Positions 26,434 to 34,413 of a DNA stretch of 35,813 bases are shown in pieces (within the stretch, counting starts at the first letter, position 1; each line of letters begins with the position of its first letter). The stretch is from Peptococcaceae bacterium. GTDB lineage: Bacteria > Bacillota > Desulfitobacteriia > Desulfitobacteriales > Syntrophobotulaceae. The notes under the pieces are model-generated. The model saw only the letters and a list, made by a program, of their open reading frames with translations. It searched no databases and was not told where the DNA came from. The DNA is taken from positions 1 through 35,813 of the forward strand of contig JAAYMU010000022.1 of assembly GCA_012521215.1 (NCBI GenBank). Direction: 5' to 3'. The position numbers were made by a program, and so were the translations under genes.

Positions 26434-26573
26434 GCCTATTAACCTTCTGGCATATCTCCTTCGCGAATCAGGCAAGTAATAGAATTTCTTCCACTACTCC
26501 GTGGACCTTCTAGTCCAGACCTCATATCCATAGTAAATTACTTTAGGATATAAGGCTCGGAGAAATTAAAAGC
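26434..26573 (-). promoter_or_regulatory. Molybdenum-cofactor (Moco/Tuco) riboswitch candidate
   Basis: A 140-base structured leader of moeA on the minus strand. Outer stem: GCTTTTAA with TTAATAGGC (one bulge). Inside, CTCCG pairs with CGGAG and encloses two hairpins: a 10-bp stem (CCTTATATCC with GGATATGAGG) and TGGAC-TAGAAG-GTCCA. The 10-bp arm carries CCTAAA opposite TATGG, close to the 11-nucleotide GAAA-tetraloop receptor. A third stem, TAGTGGAA-GAAA-TTCTATTA, is capped by that GAAA tetraloop. A GNRA tetraloop with its receptor is a recalled feature of the Moco RNA motif, and the genes downstream are Moco synthesis genes. The structure was folded by eye. Confidence 0.8.
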
Positions 26574-26574
26574 C

Positions 26575-26602
26575 TATTTATTTAATATCTTAATATTGTC
26601 AA
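26575..26602 (-). promoter_or_regulatory. Putative promoter of the Moco operon
   Basis: On the minus strand a perfect TTGACA (26597-26602), 16 bases, then TAAATA (26575-26580). The start would fall at the first bases of the riboswitch, slightly inside my outer stem, so either the stem is a little shorter or the start a little earlier. The -10 match is poor. Confidence 0.45.
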
Positions 26603-26865
26603 AATAATCAAAAAACATTTTATCTCGACAAATAATATTATATGCAATAGTTATACCATAAATAAAGCCCAAAATAATTCCAAAGCAAACTAAATTTTTT
26701 GTAGTCCCTACATTGCCTATTTTACAGGAGATTTTTTACTTTTGCTAGAGAAAATGGATAAAAAATATTTTTATCAATCAATTATTTATTTTCAAAATAG
26801 ATCTAGCCGTCTCATTATGAAACGAATGTATAATTTACAAATTGCCGGGTCTTTATTTTTTTATT
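26603..26865. other. AT-rich intergenic stretch, nothing recognised
   Basis: This lies between the last gene of the oxidoreductase operon and the Moco-operon promoter. I see no ORF with a ribosome binding site, no convincing terminator hairpin and no repeat. With the leader it makes a 600-base gap between genes. Confidence 0.5.
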
Positions 26866-29070
26866 TTATTCTTGTATTTTCTCGTGTATTTTTTCTATTC
26901 TACAACTAAGTCCGTTATATATCCAAGTACCAATTAAAGGATCGGAGGATTCAAATTCGGCACCGGTTAAAATATTGGCATTGGAAAGCCACAAGCCGCC
27001 CAAGCTAGGTTCCGCAGCCTCCATTTCCGGATACCACCAGCCATATTCCACGCTTATAACATCATCGCACATTTCTGAGATCTTGGCAACAAAACGGGCT
27101 TTTCCTTTTTCAGTCTCCACCCAAAGCCAGCTGCCATCCTTAAGACCATATTTAGCCGCTGTGGTCAAGCTCATTTCAGCCCAAGGATGGGGATGAAGCC
27201 GGCGAAAGTCTTTTAATTGATGGTAACTGGAAGCGTAGTAGGGGTGAAAACGCGCTCCGGTTATCAGCTTAAGTGGATAGCTGGAGCTTACTTCCGGCAT
27301 AGGTTTGGGGGTGGGGAGAGCATCAGCCTTTAATTGTTCTAAAAATTTGCTGTATAACTCAACTTTGCCACTGGCAGTGGCAAAGCCCAAGGGTTGCCCG
27401 GTCTGCGGATTTATTTCCTGATACTTGAAATATTGGTTAGAACCACAGTATAAGCCTGTCTTGCAGAAATCTTCCCAGCCTACCCCGGCCGGAGATAAGG
27501 AAGCTTGTAAAGCCTCCCGGTAAGTTTCCCAGGGCCATTCTTTTGTTTGACCCAGGCGTAGCCCTATTTCCCGCCAAAAATAGTAATCAGGACGCCTTTC
27601 ATAATAGGGCTCCACGGCTTGGTCCCCGCCATAAGCGATATTTGCCGTCCCGGCTTTGGTCTCCATTAACGGTCGTTCCATTACTCCCGCTGCAGGCAAA
27701 ACATAATCTGCCAACATGGCGGTTGGGGTTTTAAATAGCTCCAAAACCACGAGCAAATCCAGGCTCTTTAAAGCTTGGTAAATTAATTGGGTGTCGGCCT
27801 GGGTAAGTAACGGGTCAGAGGCCATAACTATCAGGGAACGCACAGGATAAGGTTCGCTATTGAGCATCGCTCGCCAGATCAAATTAGGATGGGCCGAAGT
27901 CAGGTAGCGCATGGGGAGCCGCTTATTATGCTTCATAGTTAAAGACTTTAAACCCTCATAACCGCTGTAGGACTGAAGAAGCAAGCGATTATCGGCAATA
28001 TTCTTGCGGCGGGAATGTTCCGGGAATTGAGCACTTAATTCCAGATCTACTTCCGGCACAAAATCCGGCATTTCGCTTATATGCGACGCTCCAGGCACAT
28101 CAATATTTCCGGTTACCGCCCGTAAGATTGCTAAGGCCCGATGGGTTGGCACACTATTAGGGCCAAGCTGATCAATCCCTCGCCCGCTATACAAAGTAGC
28201 CGGAAATTTGCCGGCAAAAAGACGAGCTGTTTTTATTACATCTTCAGCTTTAACCCCCGTTACGGCCTCCACATAGGAAGGGGGGTAAGAAGCAACATGC
28301 TTCTCCAACTCAGCAAAGCCATGACACCACTGTTCAACAAAATTCAAGTTGTAAAGTTTCTCTCTTATTATGACATGCAATAAACCCAGCGCCAAAACAG
28401 GATCTGTACCCGGCCGGACCGGAAGCCAAAGGGTTGCCAGTTTGGCCGTCCCGGTTCGTCTGGGATCTACCACAATTAAAGGTTTTCCCTGACGGCTAAA
28501 TTCCTGAATAGTATGCCAAAATAAGGAATTATCCGATTCGGCGGGATTAACTCCCCACAGAAGGGCACATTCGGTTAAGTCCGGATGCAATTCCATATCA
28601 ATAGGCCAGCCATAGGTTATGGTGTTGACCAAAATTCCCGGGTTCCAACAAATTTGGCCTATCCCCATATTGTTGGGACTGCCGAACAGGGTCATAAAGC
28701 GGTGCAGCGGCCAAAACGTTGTATGGGGACCTCCAATACTGGTAGCCAGCGTTTCCGGTCCATAGGTTTGTTTCAGGGACCGAAGTTTATCGGCTATCTC
28801 ATCCAAGGCTTGCTCCCAGGATATGCGCTGCCACTTGCCGCTACCCCGCTCCCCTGCTCTTTTAAGGGGGTAGTTAATTCTCTGGGGATGATCCAAGACC
28901 TTAGGTACCTGACGCCAGCGACGACACCCGGCTTGAATACTCTCGTCATAGGGAAAGCGACTGGCATCGGGTCTAACTTTTATTACTTTTCCGTCCACTA
29001 CCTCAGCCTGTAAACCGCACTGGTAACCGCAAAAGCGACAGTTAGCTGCCATAATTTTTTGTTTAGACAT
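26866..29070 (-). CDS. DMSO-reductase-family molybdopterin oxidoreductase, acetylene-hydratase-like clade (paralogue 2)
   Basis: A 734-residue bis-MGD Mo/W enzyme, cytoplasmic (no twin-arginine signal). The [4Fe-4S] ligands are Cys11, Cys14, Cys18 and Cys49. The likely metal ligand is Cys141, in GQICWNPG, the same position as Cys141 of Pelobacter acetylene hydratase. LIVVDPRRTGTAKLATLWLP and WQRISWEQALDEIADKL match that clade. The catalytic Asp of acetylene hydratase (after the second cysteine) is Gly15, and Ile142 is Trp142, so I do not assign that activity. The ATG has GAGGT 7 bases upstream and overlaps the radical SAM gene by 8 bases. It is last in the five-gene operon; substrate unknown. 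Confidence 0.9.
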   Translation of the reverse strand: MSKQKIMAANCRFCGYQCGLQAEVVDGKVIKVRPDASRFPYDESIQAGCRRWRQVPKVLDHPQRINYPLKRAGERGSGKWQRISWEQALDEIADKLRSLKQTYGPETLATSIGGPHTTFWPLHRFMTLFGSPNNMGIGQICWNPGILVNTITYGWPIDMELHPDLTECALLWGVNPAESDNSLFWHTIQEFSRQGKPLIVVDPRRTGTAKLATLWLPVRPGTDPVLALGLLHVIIREKLYNLNFVEQWCHGFAELEKHVASYPPSYVEAVTGVKAEDVIKTARLFAGKFPATLYSGRGIDQLGPNSVPTHRALAILRAVTGNIDVPGASHISEMPDFVPEVDLELSAQFPEHSRRKNIADNRLLLQSYSGYEGLKSLTMKHNKRLPMRYLTSAHPNLIWRAMLNSEPYPVRSLIVMASDPLLTQADTQLIYQALKSLDLLVVLELFKTPTAMLADYVLPAAGVMERPLMETKAGTANIAYGGDQAVEPYYERRPDYYFWREIGLRLGQTKEWPWETYREALQASLSPAGVGWEDFCKTGLYCGSNQYFKYQEINPQTGQPLGFATASGKVELYSKFLEQLKADALPTPKPMPEVSSSYPLKLITGARFHPYYASSYHQLKDFRRLHPHPWAEMSLTTAAKYGLKDGSWLWVETEKGKARFVAKISEMCDDVISVEYGWWYPEMEAAEPSLGGLWLSNANILTGAEFESSDPLIGTWIYNGLSCRIEKIHEKIQE

Positions 29071-30409
29071 GATAATTACCTCGTAGGTTAGTTAATAGTT
29101 CATCTCTTTTCTGGCCTGACGTATTGGTCAGCTGATAGGAACAAAAGGGCACTATTCCGTCGTCTTTGTCCAACACAGTCATACTGCATTCTCTGAGCCG
29201 CTTTAAATCCATAGTAAAGGCATCCATATAATTCATGATGACGATAGACAGACCTGACTTTAAATCCGGGTATTTTTTATAGGCAATATCACCTAGGACT
29301 GAACCCTGCGGGCTTTGGGGGTCAAATTCCGCTATATACTCCTCTATGGTGAGTTTGCGGGTCAAGGGTTCGATTTTTCCCTGATAATCTAAAAGATAGG
29401 TAGCACTTGAACATAAAGGGTGAGAACAACCTAAGGGCCAAAAATCATAGGGTTTAAGCAAGCCTTGGCTTTGTTCAGCGAGCATAAAGATTACATCTCC
29501 CATGCCCAGCCGTTTGCTTGTGACCACATCAAAGCGGCCGGAACCAAAAGCCGGCTGATAGGCAAGACCGGCAATTACATCCTTGTTTAATAAGGCAAAA
29601 TCCAAGACCCTTCCCATTTGATCATGATTGATGCCTTCGATAACCGTCATAGCCAAGACAACCTGAATCCCGGCCTGGCGACAATTTTCAATGGCTTTTA
29701 GTTTGATAGGCAGTAAATTTTGACCGCGTATTTTCCGGTAAACCTCGGGGGTTAGTCCGTCAAACTGAAGATAAATACCGCTGGCGCCGGCCTGAACCAG
29801 TTTGTCCAAGAAAACATAATCATTGGCAATAACCACACCGTTGGTGTTGATTTCAATGGCCGTAAATCCCATGCTAAGACCAAGACGGACAATTTCCGGT
29901 AAATCTTGACGAACAGTCGGTTCGCCACCGGTTATTTGTATGCTGGTCTGTGGCCCGGTTTTCTCCAAAACAGCACGGTATTTAGCTTCCAAAGCCTCTA
30001 TCCCGGGATCTTGATTTTCTATCCCGGAATGGGGCTTCAAAGCAGCAGGCGCTGCTTCAGCTGCCATAAAACATACCGGACAGCGTAAGTTGCAGCGCTC
30101 TGTTACTTCAATTTCCACAAGGGTGGAGTGACGAAGATGAGCCTTACATAACCCACAGTCCCTGGGGCACCCACGAGCGGTATCAACCTGTAACTTGGGA
30201 CGGATATAGGGAAGTTTGAGCCCCGACATCCAGCGATAGTGCTCAACATCGGGCCAAAGATAGGTTACAACCTCTCCATGTTCAGGGCAACGTTTTTTCA
30301 GATAGACGGCATTTTCCTGAACAACAATAGCAGCTTCCACTATATTTAAACAGACGGGGCACACACTCTTGGTGCTATCGAGAACTGTTATTCCCTGGTC
30401 TGACTGCAT
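29063..30409 (-). CDS. Radical SAM protein of MJ0619/Tes-like architecture
   Basis: A 448-residue radical SAM enzyme. The N-terminus has CPVC (Cys17, Cys20) and RCPEHGE (Cys41), then an auxiliary triad CPRDCGLC (Cys81, 85, 88), then the SAM-binding CNLRCPVC (Cys106, 110, 113) and the TGGEPTVR motif. GCSHPLC (Cys328, Cys333) follows near the C-terminus. This layout matches the archaeal pterin methyltransferase MJ0619 and tetraether synthases, as I recall them. The ATG at 30409 has GGAG 8 bases upstream; a TTG at 30445 lacks one. It lies between an NrfD-type gene and a molybdopterin oxidoreductase gene and overlaps the latter. Role unknown; cofactor modification or enzyme maturation is inferred from context. 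Confidence 0.88.
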   Translation of the reverse strand: MQSDQGITVLDSTKSVCPVCLNIVEAAIVVQENAVYLKKRCPEHGEVVTYLWPDVEHYRWMSGLKLPYIRPKLQVDTARGCPRDCGLCKAHLRHSTLVEIEVTERCNLRCPVCFMAAEAAPAALKPHSGIENQDPGIEALEAKYRAVLEKTGPQTSIQITGGEPTVRQDLPEIVRLGLSMGFTAIEINTNGVVIANDYVFLDKLVQAGASGIYLQFDGLTPEVYRKIRGQNLLPIKLKAIENCRQAGIQVVLAMTVIEGINHDQMGRVLDFALLNKDVIAGLAYQPAFGSGRFDVVTSKRLGMGDVIFMLAEQSQGLLKPYDFWPLGCSHPLCSSATYLLDYQGKIEPLTRKLTIEEYIAEFDPQSPQGSVLGDIAYKKYPDLKSGLSIVIMNYMDAFTMDLKRLRECSMTVLDKDDGIVPFCSYQLTNTSGQKRDELLTNLRGNYHV

Positions 30410-30435
30410 GACTATTTCTCCTTTATGGGCCCGGT

Positions 30436-31392
30436 TTACTTCCAAACTTTCAAAAATTCTTCGTCACCTACCGGCAGACGGGAGCGGTACTTTTGCTCTC
30501 CCGGAAGCCAGGTACGATCCTCGCCGGCACGCACAACCAAATAGCGCATAATCGCACCGCCCAAAATCGCTAAGCAAGCACCCACACTATGAATAGCCGG
30601 GGTGGTGAAAAGCAGAAGGACAATCGGTACGATGGTTCCCAATAAGATAAAGCCTAATTGAAATGAAGCAGAAAGGTCACCGTTAACCCATCTTTGAGCT
30701 GCTTCAGCTTCCCGTTCTGTACCTCCGCTTCTTTTAATCCATATATATCCGGCCCAGAAAATCAATTGAAACAGCAGCATAATCGCGGTCAAATGTGGTA
30801 AGTCCTGCAGAACCAAGGAAGAAAAGGAGCTAACAATATAACCTTCAGCTATAAACCAAGAAGATTCGCCGATAACATAACCGCTCAGAATATGTCCCGC
30901 CATGCCGGTAATGAAAGAGGAAAGGAAGAACAAGACCATAATCCCGGGACCGTTCCAAAAGGGACGGGCTTTATGCCTGGCCAACAGGACTCCCGGATAG
31001 GTAGCCACAACCAGACCAAAAATCACACAAAAAGCAGCTAAAAATTTACGAACCAGAATAAAGCCGCTCCAAGGCAAAATTGTAATCCCAAAGGAAGCAA
31101 ACAACAAGCCGGCTATAATAGCAAAAGTCATATTCCAAGCCCCAAAGGTCAGAATAGATTTAGGATTCATAAAGACCCGAAAGGCCTGAAAGGGACGCCC
31201 TAATTCCAAAATCAAAAGGCCGGCGCCGATGGCGATAAATATTGCACCGGCGAAATTGCCCAGCACAGATGTCTGGGCATCTCCCAGAAATAAATCAGCG
31301 ATCCCGGCAATGGCAAGCATTGCCCCGCCCAAGCCGGCGAAAAAAAAGTCCGCGGCCAGCATCCAACCCCATTCGTCATGTTTGCGACTCAT
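30436..31392 (-). CDS. NrfD/PsrC-type membrane subunit
   Basis: A polytopic membrane protein of 318 residues with about eight hydrophobic segments. Examples are MLAADFFFAGLGGAMLAIAG, ILTFGAWNMTFAIIAG and SSFITGMAGHILSGY. NrfD-family subunits exchange electrons between a quinone pool and a ferredoxin-type subunit. The gene follows the ferredoxin gene with an ATGA overlap, and the pair forms the usual B and C subunits of polysulfide/thiosulfate-reductase-type complexes. GGAGG lies about 10 bases before the ATG. The family call is good; quinone use is assumed from the family. Confidence 0.92.
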   Translation of the reverse strand: MSRKHDEWGWMLAADFFFAGLGGAMLAIAGIADLFLGDAQTSVLGNFAGAIFIAIGAGLLILELGRPFQAFRVFMNPKSILTFGAWNMTFAIIAGLLFASFGITILPWSGFILVRKFLAAFCVIFGLVVATYPGVLLARHKARPFWNGPGIMVLFFLSSFITGMAGHILSGYVIGESSWFIAEGYIVSSFSSLVLQDLPHLTAIMLLFQLIFWAGYIWIKRSGGTEREAEAAQRWVNGDLSASFQLGFILLGTIVPIVLLLFTTPAIHSVGACLAILGGAIMRYLVVRAGEDRTWLPGEQKYRSRLPVGDEEFLKVWK

Positions 31393-31952
31393 TTCATCCG
31401 CGCCTCCAATCCATAAATATAGAATACTGAAGGTTTGCTCCCCAGTTCATCCAAAAGTCGTACAGTATGGTGACTATTTTTAAGTTTGGCGACTTCACTA
31501 TTAGGATCATCCAGATCGCCAAAGATACGCGCTTTCTGATGGCAGCTCTGCACACAGCGGGGAATATTGCCTTTTTCAACCCGGTCCAGGCAAAAGTCAC
31601 ACTTTTGAACAATACCTTTTTCCTGATTGAAAATGCGAGCCCCATAAGGACAAGCCATAACACAGGCTTTGCAGCCTACACATTTTTTCTCGTCAATCCA
31701 GACAATTCCGTCTTCCCGACGTAGAGAAGCGCCCGTCGGACAGGCATCAACACAGGGGGTATTCTCGCAGTGCATGCATAACAAGGGTATATGAACCATA
31801 TGCAGGTTAGGAAACACCCCGGTAGGGCCAACGGTTGTAACCGGGTTATAAATCATATCTACCGGTAGCTCATTATGAACCTTGCAGGCTACAGTGCATG
31901 ATTGGCAGCCTATACAACGACGGGTATCAATAACCATTGCATAACGCGCCAT
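31389..31952 (-). CDS. Four-cluster [4Fe-4S] ferredoxin subunit (DmsB/PsrB-like)
   Basis: An electron-transfer subunit of 187 residues with four cysteine clusters: CIGCQSCTVAC (Cys13-23), CMHCENTPCVDAC, CVGCKACVMACPYG, and CDFCLDRV with CVQSC. This is the standard B subunit of DMSO-reductase-family complexes. The ATG at 31952 has GGAGG 9 bases upstream and follows the catalytic gene's stop by one base. The frame is open to 31985, but that start lies inside the neighbour. It would carry electrons between the catalytic subunit and NrfD. Confidence 0.95.
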   Translation of the reverse strand: MARYAMVIDTRRCIGCQSCTVACKVHNELPVDMIYNPVTTVGPTGVFPNLHMVHIPLLCMHCENTPCVDACPTGASLRREDGIVWIDEKKCVGCKACVMACPYGARIFNQEKGIVQKCDFCLDRVEKGNIPRCVQSCHQKARIFGDLDDPNSEVAKLKNSHHTVRLLDELGSKPSVFYIYGLEARMK

Positions 31953-31953
31953 G

Positions 31954-34200
31954 TTAGTTATCCTCCTTTTGCTCAGTACTATCAACTTTATATATTTTGC
32001 ATAACAAGCCCCGGTTGGCCCAAGTTCCGCTCAGGGGACAGCAATCCTCATCCCTGGTGCTGGTCAAAACATTAGTATTGGATTCCAGGCAGCCTGCCAG
32101 GTCCGGTTCCTCCATTTTTCTTTCCGGGAACCACCAGCCCCGTTGGGTAATAATAACTCTGGGAGCCACGGCCTGAGTAACGTCAGCTTTTTGTTTCATG
32201 CGGCCCCGCTGAGTTTCGATCCAGACCCAGTCTCCTTCTTTAATACCGTATTCTTCAGCAGTTTCCGGATTTATTTGGAAATATGGTTCACTGTTCAGGA
32301 AACGCACGTCCGGAATCTGAAAATGTTCGGAATGGTGGAAAGGCATAAAGCCGTTACCTGTAGATAGTACCAAAGGATATTCCTTGGCTAATTCCGGATG
32401 ATCAATTTCATTCTCTACGGGTCCCACATACTCCGGCAAAGGAGAATAACCTAAATCTTTTAAGACACTGGAATAAAGTTCAATCTTACCGGAAGGTGTA
32501 CCAAACCCTCCTTTATCCAGGTATTTCTGATATTGCCTCTCTGGGAAATGAAAACGCCAGTATTCCACAAACTCATCATAACTATCACTGCCATAACCAA
32601 GGGGTTCAAGCTTGTGCAGATAAGCATCTTCCACGGTCTCCCAAGGCCACATGTCTTCTTGTCCCAGGCGGATCCCAAGATCCCTCCAGAAGTTATAATC
32701 ATTGCGTCTCTCATACATGGGTTTAATTGCCCGCTGGGAAGCCAGTAGGAAATCCGAACAGCCGTAACTGCTGGTTATGGTCGGTCTCTCCAGGGCCCCG
32801 GCAATGGGCAGGACATAGTCGGAGAGAGCGGCGGTGGGAGTCATCCAATACTCACAGGTTACCATAAAATCGACTGCTCTCAAGGCTTCCAGGACCAGCT
32901 TGCTCTCGCCGTAAGAGTTAACCGGATTGGTTGCGGAAACCAAAAGGGCTTTGACAGGATAAGGATCTCCGGTTAGAATCGCCCTAAACACCGAAGGCGG
33001 ATGGGCCTCGCACATCCATTCGGCGGTGGGTGCCTTACCCCAGTATTTTTTGCTCATCTCGGCAATTTTGCTGTATCCCGGCCAGGTTAGTAGTTTAAAT
33101 TTGTCGGCACCAATCTGTTTGGCCTTTTGTTCCTCACTCAAATACTCATTAGCTTCCATTTCCTCATCAGTAATAAACTCCAGACTAGGACCGGTTAAAA
33201 GGTCGGATCCGGGTACATCAAGATTACCGGTAATAGCGCGGATTAGGATCCGGGCATGGATCGCTGCCCCTGAAGCTCTGCCCTGCTGATCCATAGCGAC
33301 TCCCCATTGAATATTACCGGGTTTATTCATGGCATACATCCTGGCACTTTCCCTAATGAGATCAGCACTAAGCCAAGTGAGCGGCTCCGCCCACTCCGGT
33401 GTAAACTGTTCAACATGGTTAGCCAGTTCACCAAAACCTTCACAATAATTTTCTACGAAAACCGGATCGTACAAACCCTCATAAATAATAACATGCAACC
33501 AGGCCAGAGCCAGAGCCAGATCGGATCCAGGGCGCAAAGGCAGCCATAAATCTGATTTGGCAGCTGTTTCCGTAAAGCGAGGGTCAATAGTAATAATCTT
33601 TAAGCCATTTTTTTGTTTTAGTTCGCTGAGATGGTGCATTTCCGGCATATTGGAAGCCCCCGGATTTTGTCCCCATAAAACAATACAGCGGCTGTTGGCT
33701 AAGTCAATTTCAAATGGACTCCAACCACAGACTGCTGTTTCGATCATAAAAGTTGGAATCCAACACAAGTGCGAATTATGGAAGCCGTTAGGACTACCGA
33801 ACAAGTTCATAAAGCGGCGACGGGCCCAATCATCAGTGCGCTGCGTACCCCCGGCTGTTGCTACAGCCTCGGCACCATATTCCTCCCGTATTTGGGCCAG
33901 CTTGGCCGCAATCTCATCCAGAGCCTGATCCCAGGAAATTCTTTGCCATTTACCTTCTCCCCGTTTGCCAATTCTCTTTAGGGGATAATTAATCCGATCA
34001 GGATGATCCAGATGGAGTAAGGCTATATTGCCCCGGCAGCATAATCCGCCGGTATTGGTCGGAAAATCGGGATCGCCTTCAATGGCCAATACTTTGTCAT
34101 CCTTAACATAAGCAAGTACCCCACAGTTCTGGTGACAAAAATAACAGCAAGACTTTTTGACTTGAATACCTTCCTGTTCAAAATCGAAATTTCTCTTCAT
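31954..34200 (-). CDS. DMSO-reductase-family molybdopterin oxidoreductase, acetylene-hydratase-like clade (paralogue 1)
   Basis: A 748-residue bis-MGD enzyme without a signal peptide, first of the five-gene operon. The [4Fe-4S] ligands are Cys19, Cys22, Cys26 and probably Cys54 (GGLCCRGN). The probable Mo/W ligand is Cys146 in SHLCWIPT. RISWDQALDEIAAKL, GKIELYSSVLKDLGYSPLPEY and DHPELAKEYPLVLSTG closely resemble acetylene hydratase of Pelobacter. The residue equivalent to its catalytic Asp13 is His23, Lys48 is Arg56, and Ile142 is Trp147. It is therefore a relative with a different active site. GGAGG lies 6 bases before the ATG. A perfect sigma-54 promoter lies about 55-70 bases upstream. The B and C subunits follow directly. 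Confidence 0.92.
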   Translation of the reverse strand: MKRNFDFEQEGIQVKKSCCYFCHQNCGVLAYVKDDKVLAIEGDPDFPTNTGGLCCRGNIALLHLDHPDRINYPLKRIGKRGEGKWQRISWDQALDEIAAKLAQIREEYGAEAVATAGGTQRTDDWARRRFMNLFGSPNGFHNSHLCWIPTFMIETAVCGWSPFEIDLANSRCIVLWGQNPGASNMPEMHHLSELKQKNGLKIITIDPRFTETAAKSDLWLPLRPGSDLALALAWLHVIIYEGLYDPVFVENYCEGFGELANHVEQFTPEWAEPLTWLSADLIRESARMYAMNKPGNIQWGVAMDQQGRASGAAIHARILIRAITGNLDVPGSDLLTGPSLEFITDEEMEANEYLSEEQKAKQIGADKFKLLTWPGYSKIAEMSKKYWGKAPTAEWMCEAHPPSVFRAILTGDPYPVKALLVSATNPVNSYGESKLVLEALRAVDFMVTCEYWMTPTAALSDYVLPIAGALERPTITSSYGCSDFLLASQRAIKPMYERRNDYNFWRDLGIRLGQEDMWPWETVEDAYLHKLEPLGYGSDSYDEFVEYWRFHFPERQYQKYLDKGGFGTPSGKIELYSSVLKDLGYSPLPEYVGPVENEIDHPELAKEYPLVLSTGNGFMPFHHSEHFQIPDVRFLNSEPYFQINPETAEEYGIKEGDWVWIETQRGRMKQKADVTQAVAPRVIITQRGWWFPERKMEEPDLAGCLESNTNVLTSTRDEDCCPLSGTWANRGLLCKIYKVDSTEQKEDN

Positions 34201-34254
34201 CTCTTGCCTCCAGTTAAAAATTTAACGATTTGTCTTATCCATATACATAATCAA

Positions 34255-34271
34255 TGCAAATTTTGTGCCAA
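34255..34271 (-). promoter_or_regulatory. Sigma-54 promoter of the oxidoreductase operon
   Basis: TTGGCACAAAATTTGCA on the minus strand has GG and GC separated by exactly ten bases, a full match to the -24/-12 consensus TGGCAC-N5-TTGCA. The start would be near 34245, giving a 45-base leader before the first oxidoreductase. An adjacent gene encodes a sigma-54 activator. Confidence 0.85.
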
Positions 34272-34297
34272 CTTATTATCTATACAAAGGCCGCAAA

Positions 34298-34314
34298 ATA
34301 CGATGGCCACGTAT
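34298..34314. promoter_or_regulatory. Inverted repeat upstream of the first sigma-54 promoter
   Basis: ATACG (34298-34302), seven bases, CGTAT (34310-34314). It lies about 30 bases before the -24 element and could bind an activator or another regulator. It is closer than most sigma-54 enhancer sites, so this is tentative. Confidence 0.35.
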
Positions 34315-34340
34315 CACAAATTACCGCGAGTTATTAATCA

Positions 34341-34373
34341 GGGGACACTCCTTATAAAATAAGGTGTGTCCCC
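34341..34373 (-). terminator. Strong hairpin between the zinc-ribbon gene and the operon
   Basis: GGGGACAC-T-CCTTAT (34341-34355) pairs with ATAAGG-T-GTGTCCCC (34359-34373) across a 3-base loop with one T-T mismatch. An outer stem, ACCGCGAG with CTTGCGGT, can extend it. The minus-strand tail (TGATTAATAA) is not a U-run. It lies 41 bases past the zinc-ribbon stop and probably ends or stabilises that transcript. Confidence 0.55.
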
Positions 34374-34413
34374 TTGCGGTTATACCTAGCCTTGTTCAAG
34401 AACAGGCCTTAAA

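Noticed and set aside
26434-26573. Cobalamin riboswitch
   Set aside because: A GCCAGAAGG segment resembles part of the B12 box region, but the rest of that consensus is missing, while the tetraloop/receptor pair and Mo genes fit the Moco motif.
26866-34200. Calling either oxidoreductase acetylene hydratase
   Set aside because: Overall similarity is high, but the catalytic Asp and neighbouring active-site residues are replaced in both, and the operon carries redox partner subunits that a hydratase does not need.
31954-34200. Exported (Tat-dependent) polysulfide/thiosulfate reductase
   Set aside because: There is no twin-arginine signal at the N-terminus of either catalytic subunit, so the complex likely faces the cytoplasm.
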